In this document: one piece after another, positions 63,201-64,000 of the stretch
Layout: each line of letters opens with the position of its first letter
Numbering within the stretch: the stretch's first letter is position 1
NCBI GenBank assembly: GCA_046316495.1
Contig: JBKDAM010000104.1
Span: 1-64,000 of the forward strand
Reading direction: 5' to 3'
Source: M3007 sp046316495
GTDB taxonomy: Bacteria; Bacteroidota; Bacteroidia; Chitinophagales; Saprospiraceae
DNA length: 64,000 nt
Program-made: the position numbers and the translations under genes
The notes under the pieces: model-generated
The model's input: the letters and a program-made list of their open reading frames with translations, nothing else
Database searches by the model: none
Told to the model about the DNA's origin: nothing

Positions 63201-64000
63201 ATCCCGCTGGAAGATTTGAACAAGATTTTTGATCGTTATTTTCAAACAAGTCGAACGGATGTTCCCTTAGAAGGTGGAACGGGAATCGGGTTGTCAGTAG
63301 CAAAAGAGTTGATAGAATTAATGGGTGGTAGAATTAAGGTGGAGAGTTCGATTGGTAAGGGTGCATTATTCACAGCTGTTTTTCCGGTTAAATTCCCAAA
63401 AGAAACCGTGTCTGGGGGGAGGGTTCCTGCAGTTTCGAAAGAAACAAAAGGTAAGACATTCAATAATTTTAAAAAATCAGAAAGGGTTATACTCCTTGTG
63501 GAGGATAATCCAGATTTTCAGCACTACATTGATTTTTTACTAAACGAGTATTACACCATTTTAGTTACAAGCAATGGTATTGAAGCATTGCACCTACTTC
63601 ATGAAGGCCACCTACCTGATTTAATGATTTCGGATTGGATGATGCCAGAGATGGATGGCTTTCAGTTGGCAGAAAAAATAAAATTGGAGCCTAAGTTTTC
63701 ATCGATTCCGATTGTTTTTCTGACAGCTCGGTCCATGGAGAGTGATATGGAGAAGGCAGTTCGACTGGGTATTGATGATTATTTGGTAAAACCATTTGAG
63801 GAGGAAGCACTGTTTGCCATTGTTAACCAATTACTTAAACGGACAAAAAGCAGGGCGGATGCATCCCTGCAACAGGGATTATCCGATCGTATTGAGCTAA
63901 ATCTTACAGATGAACAGGCGTGGTTGGAAACCCTTCAAAAAGAGACACTTGATCGGATTAGCAATGATCTTTTTTCAGTTGATCAGTTGGCATCCGTGAT
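60207..64000 (+). CDS. Hybrid two-component sensor/regulator (HTCS), truncated by the right window edge
   Basis: The frame is open from ATG 60207 (or 60210) to the window end, at least 1264 codons. It has a signal peptide (ending DILAQ), periplasmic propeller repeats (GISHTQVNHSFQDSRGVLWL, DKNGFLWLNSDYGIVQY), a Y_Y_Y domain and a TM helix (about 775-793). The kinase follows: H-box H848 (FANITHEFRTPLSLVMGP), N-box and G-boxes (LLSNAIKFTPNGG, DSGRGIPLEDL, GGTGIGLSVAKELIELMGG). A receiver domain has D1100 and phospho-acceptor D1143 (SDWMMPEMDGF). The frame then enters a probable AraC-type HTH (DRISNDLFSVDQLASVM). Such proteins switch on polysaccharide loci, probably one beyond the window. Confidence 0.9.
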   Translation, partial: MMRKSSFVVFLVAVVVDILAQNTHSSKRLEWSHFGISDGISHTQVNHSFQDSRGVLWLAAQDGLNVLDGHRVYGVASWPSLISHRVIQFRMEDHKGLIWLRYFDDRRLFFRVFDIRTRMEVEMVSRVDTIKTGMPVDIACDEEGFLLLINSKSEVWKEERDGTWILFADGLGPFRTFCSGRQFQKRIWLSTENPYLEPDDIRITTLDGNGNRGVEIKQDGVVYMSCLEPDRVWIQCLARIGFISHDGTEHWVPLLKDLGISTFSERLYTEYDYKRGTLWIWHKDQLVAVDCTNFDAGEKLTPIASVDLKVIPFSMVMGRNGHLFLSSNDGVYISRLVDTRFQKILWKDDAKLSRLQLREARGMLETSQGAVFLLVGNLLHQYNRKTGLAQQVHGKEVGISPLIEDPGNGSLWFGIINNFMPGTNSFLHYPFALAGDWGVTWSSAFIDKDQLFLGTSEGLVVYDTKRQVASEFSQYNGFEEFRRASVYFMKQEDAGEWWFLTDKGLFRYGIGKGIIEKQCASSTGNNWLPGDNFRHYHKDSTGNYWFATSQGLIKWNRKSGAAQKITREQGLPNDNLYAVYGDKNGFLWLNSDYGIVQYHPETGSIRIYLQEDGISNNEFNRISHLQLRDGTLLFGGINGVTLFNPDHFKFDVGERGGVGVVVMSIKSMSAKQSTDQELVDDFYQNNKITLQPGNNLLNIEFSLPNYFKEKAVSYSYKVEGLSSEWVFTKSPVVQLLGLAPGRYTLLIRGNSGSGEVSGDPCELIIEVLPYYYQESWFWFIILTIIGLLVWLLLRFRERVLVRYQRELEHKVAESTNRIRGDKELIERQAQLLATQNEAQRRFFANITHEFRTPLSLVMGPVDVVRKQSNLSRRYKSLLDISHQNSRRLLDLVDGVLVMSSLDVQQWRRREEIVSVPILISSIAEEYSVLGDQKQISFNIDCKRVEHSHILTDPRAVRIILNNLLSNAIKFTPNGGKVEVIVSEVNSELTISVKDSGRGIPLEDLNKIFDRYFQTSRTDVPLEGGTGIGLSVAKELIELMGGRIKVESSIGKGALFTAVFPVKFPKETVSGGRVPAVSKETKGKTFNNFKKSERVILLVEDNPDFQHYIDFLLNEYYTILVTSNGIEALHLLHEGHLPDLMISDWMMPEMDGFQLAEKIKLEPKFSSIPIVFLTARSMESDMEKAVRLGIDDYLVKPFEEEALFAIVNQLLKRTKSRADASLQQGLSDRIELNLTDEQAWLETLQKETLDRISNDLFSVDQLASV

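Noticed and set aside
1..64000. tRNA, rRNA, IS element or prophage
   Set aside because: No cloverleaf-like sequence, rRNA segment, transposase or phage structural gene was recognised on either strand; a dedicated tRNA/Rfam scan was not possible.

Overview
The window reads as chromosomal DNA of a Bacteroidota bacterium, most likely a Saprospiraceae (Lewinella/Haliscomenobacter-like) species. The supporting signs are type IX secretion (T9SS) cargo with both sorting-domain classes, a PorP/SprF protein and a GldJ/GldK-type lipoprotein, a SusC/SusD pair, very large PKD/SprB-repeat surface proteins, Bacteroidota-type promoter octamers (TAnnTTTG), few Shine-Dalgarno sequences and several TTG/GTG starts. 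No rRNA, tRNA, insertion sequence or CRISPR array was seen. The genus is inference.

Layout. 1-8.4 kb: a giant PKD/repeat surface protein cut by the left edge, a small membrane protein and a Kazal/dockerin-like secreted protein. 8.8-12.6 kb: an RND efflux permease without partners and a DUF4294-type protein. 12.8-25.2 kb: a beta-glucan (laminarin-type) utilisation locus. It has a divergent propeller-type one-component regulator, a secreted carbohydrate-binding protein, SusC, SusD, a PKD surface lipoprotein and two GH16 glucanases. An array of five TGTAGTA heptamers lies between regulator and locus. 25.3-31.4 kb: ruvC and a mosaic M12-type metalloprotease with T9SS sorting domain. 31.7-38.3 kb: two coiled-coil proteins, a glycosyltransferase coupled to an alpha/beta-hydrolase-fold protein that lacks its nucleophile serine, PorP/SprF and a GldJ-type lipoprotein.

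38.4-54.3 kb is the most remarkable part. It is a same-strand cluster coding for a membrane protein with two H-x13-H pairs (diheme b-type candidate), a membrane-anchored Fe-S/FAD/NAD(P) oxidoreductase, and three multiheme c-type cytochromes with 23, 13 and 64 CxxCH motifs (100 in total). An outer-membrane beta-barrel candidate and an OB-fold lipoprotein follow. A fused CcsB-CcsA cytochrome c synthase lies convergent at the end. The 64-heme protein looks like the neighbouring 13-heme protein with 51 hemes inserted by exact tandem amplification: successive landmark spacings are 1113, 1113 and 1563 bp, and 1563 is 1113 plus 450, where 450 bp is a six-heme unit. My reading is a NAD(P)H-to-outside electron export chain. 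This is inference: the partners and the electron acceptor are not visible.

54.5-64 kb: xerD, a beta-helix lipoprotein, an SH3-domain protein, a secreted protein that seems to lack its C-terminal sorting domain, and a hybrid two-component sensor/regulator (HTCS) that runs off the right edge.
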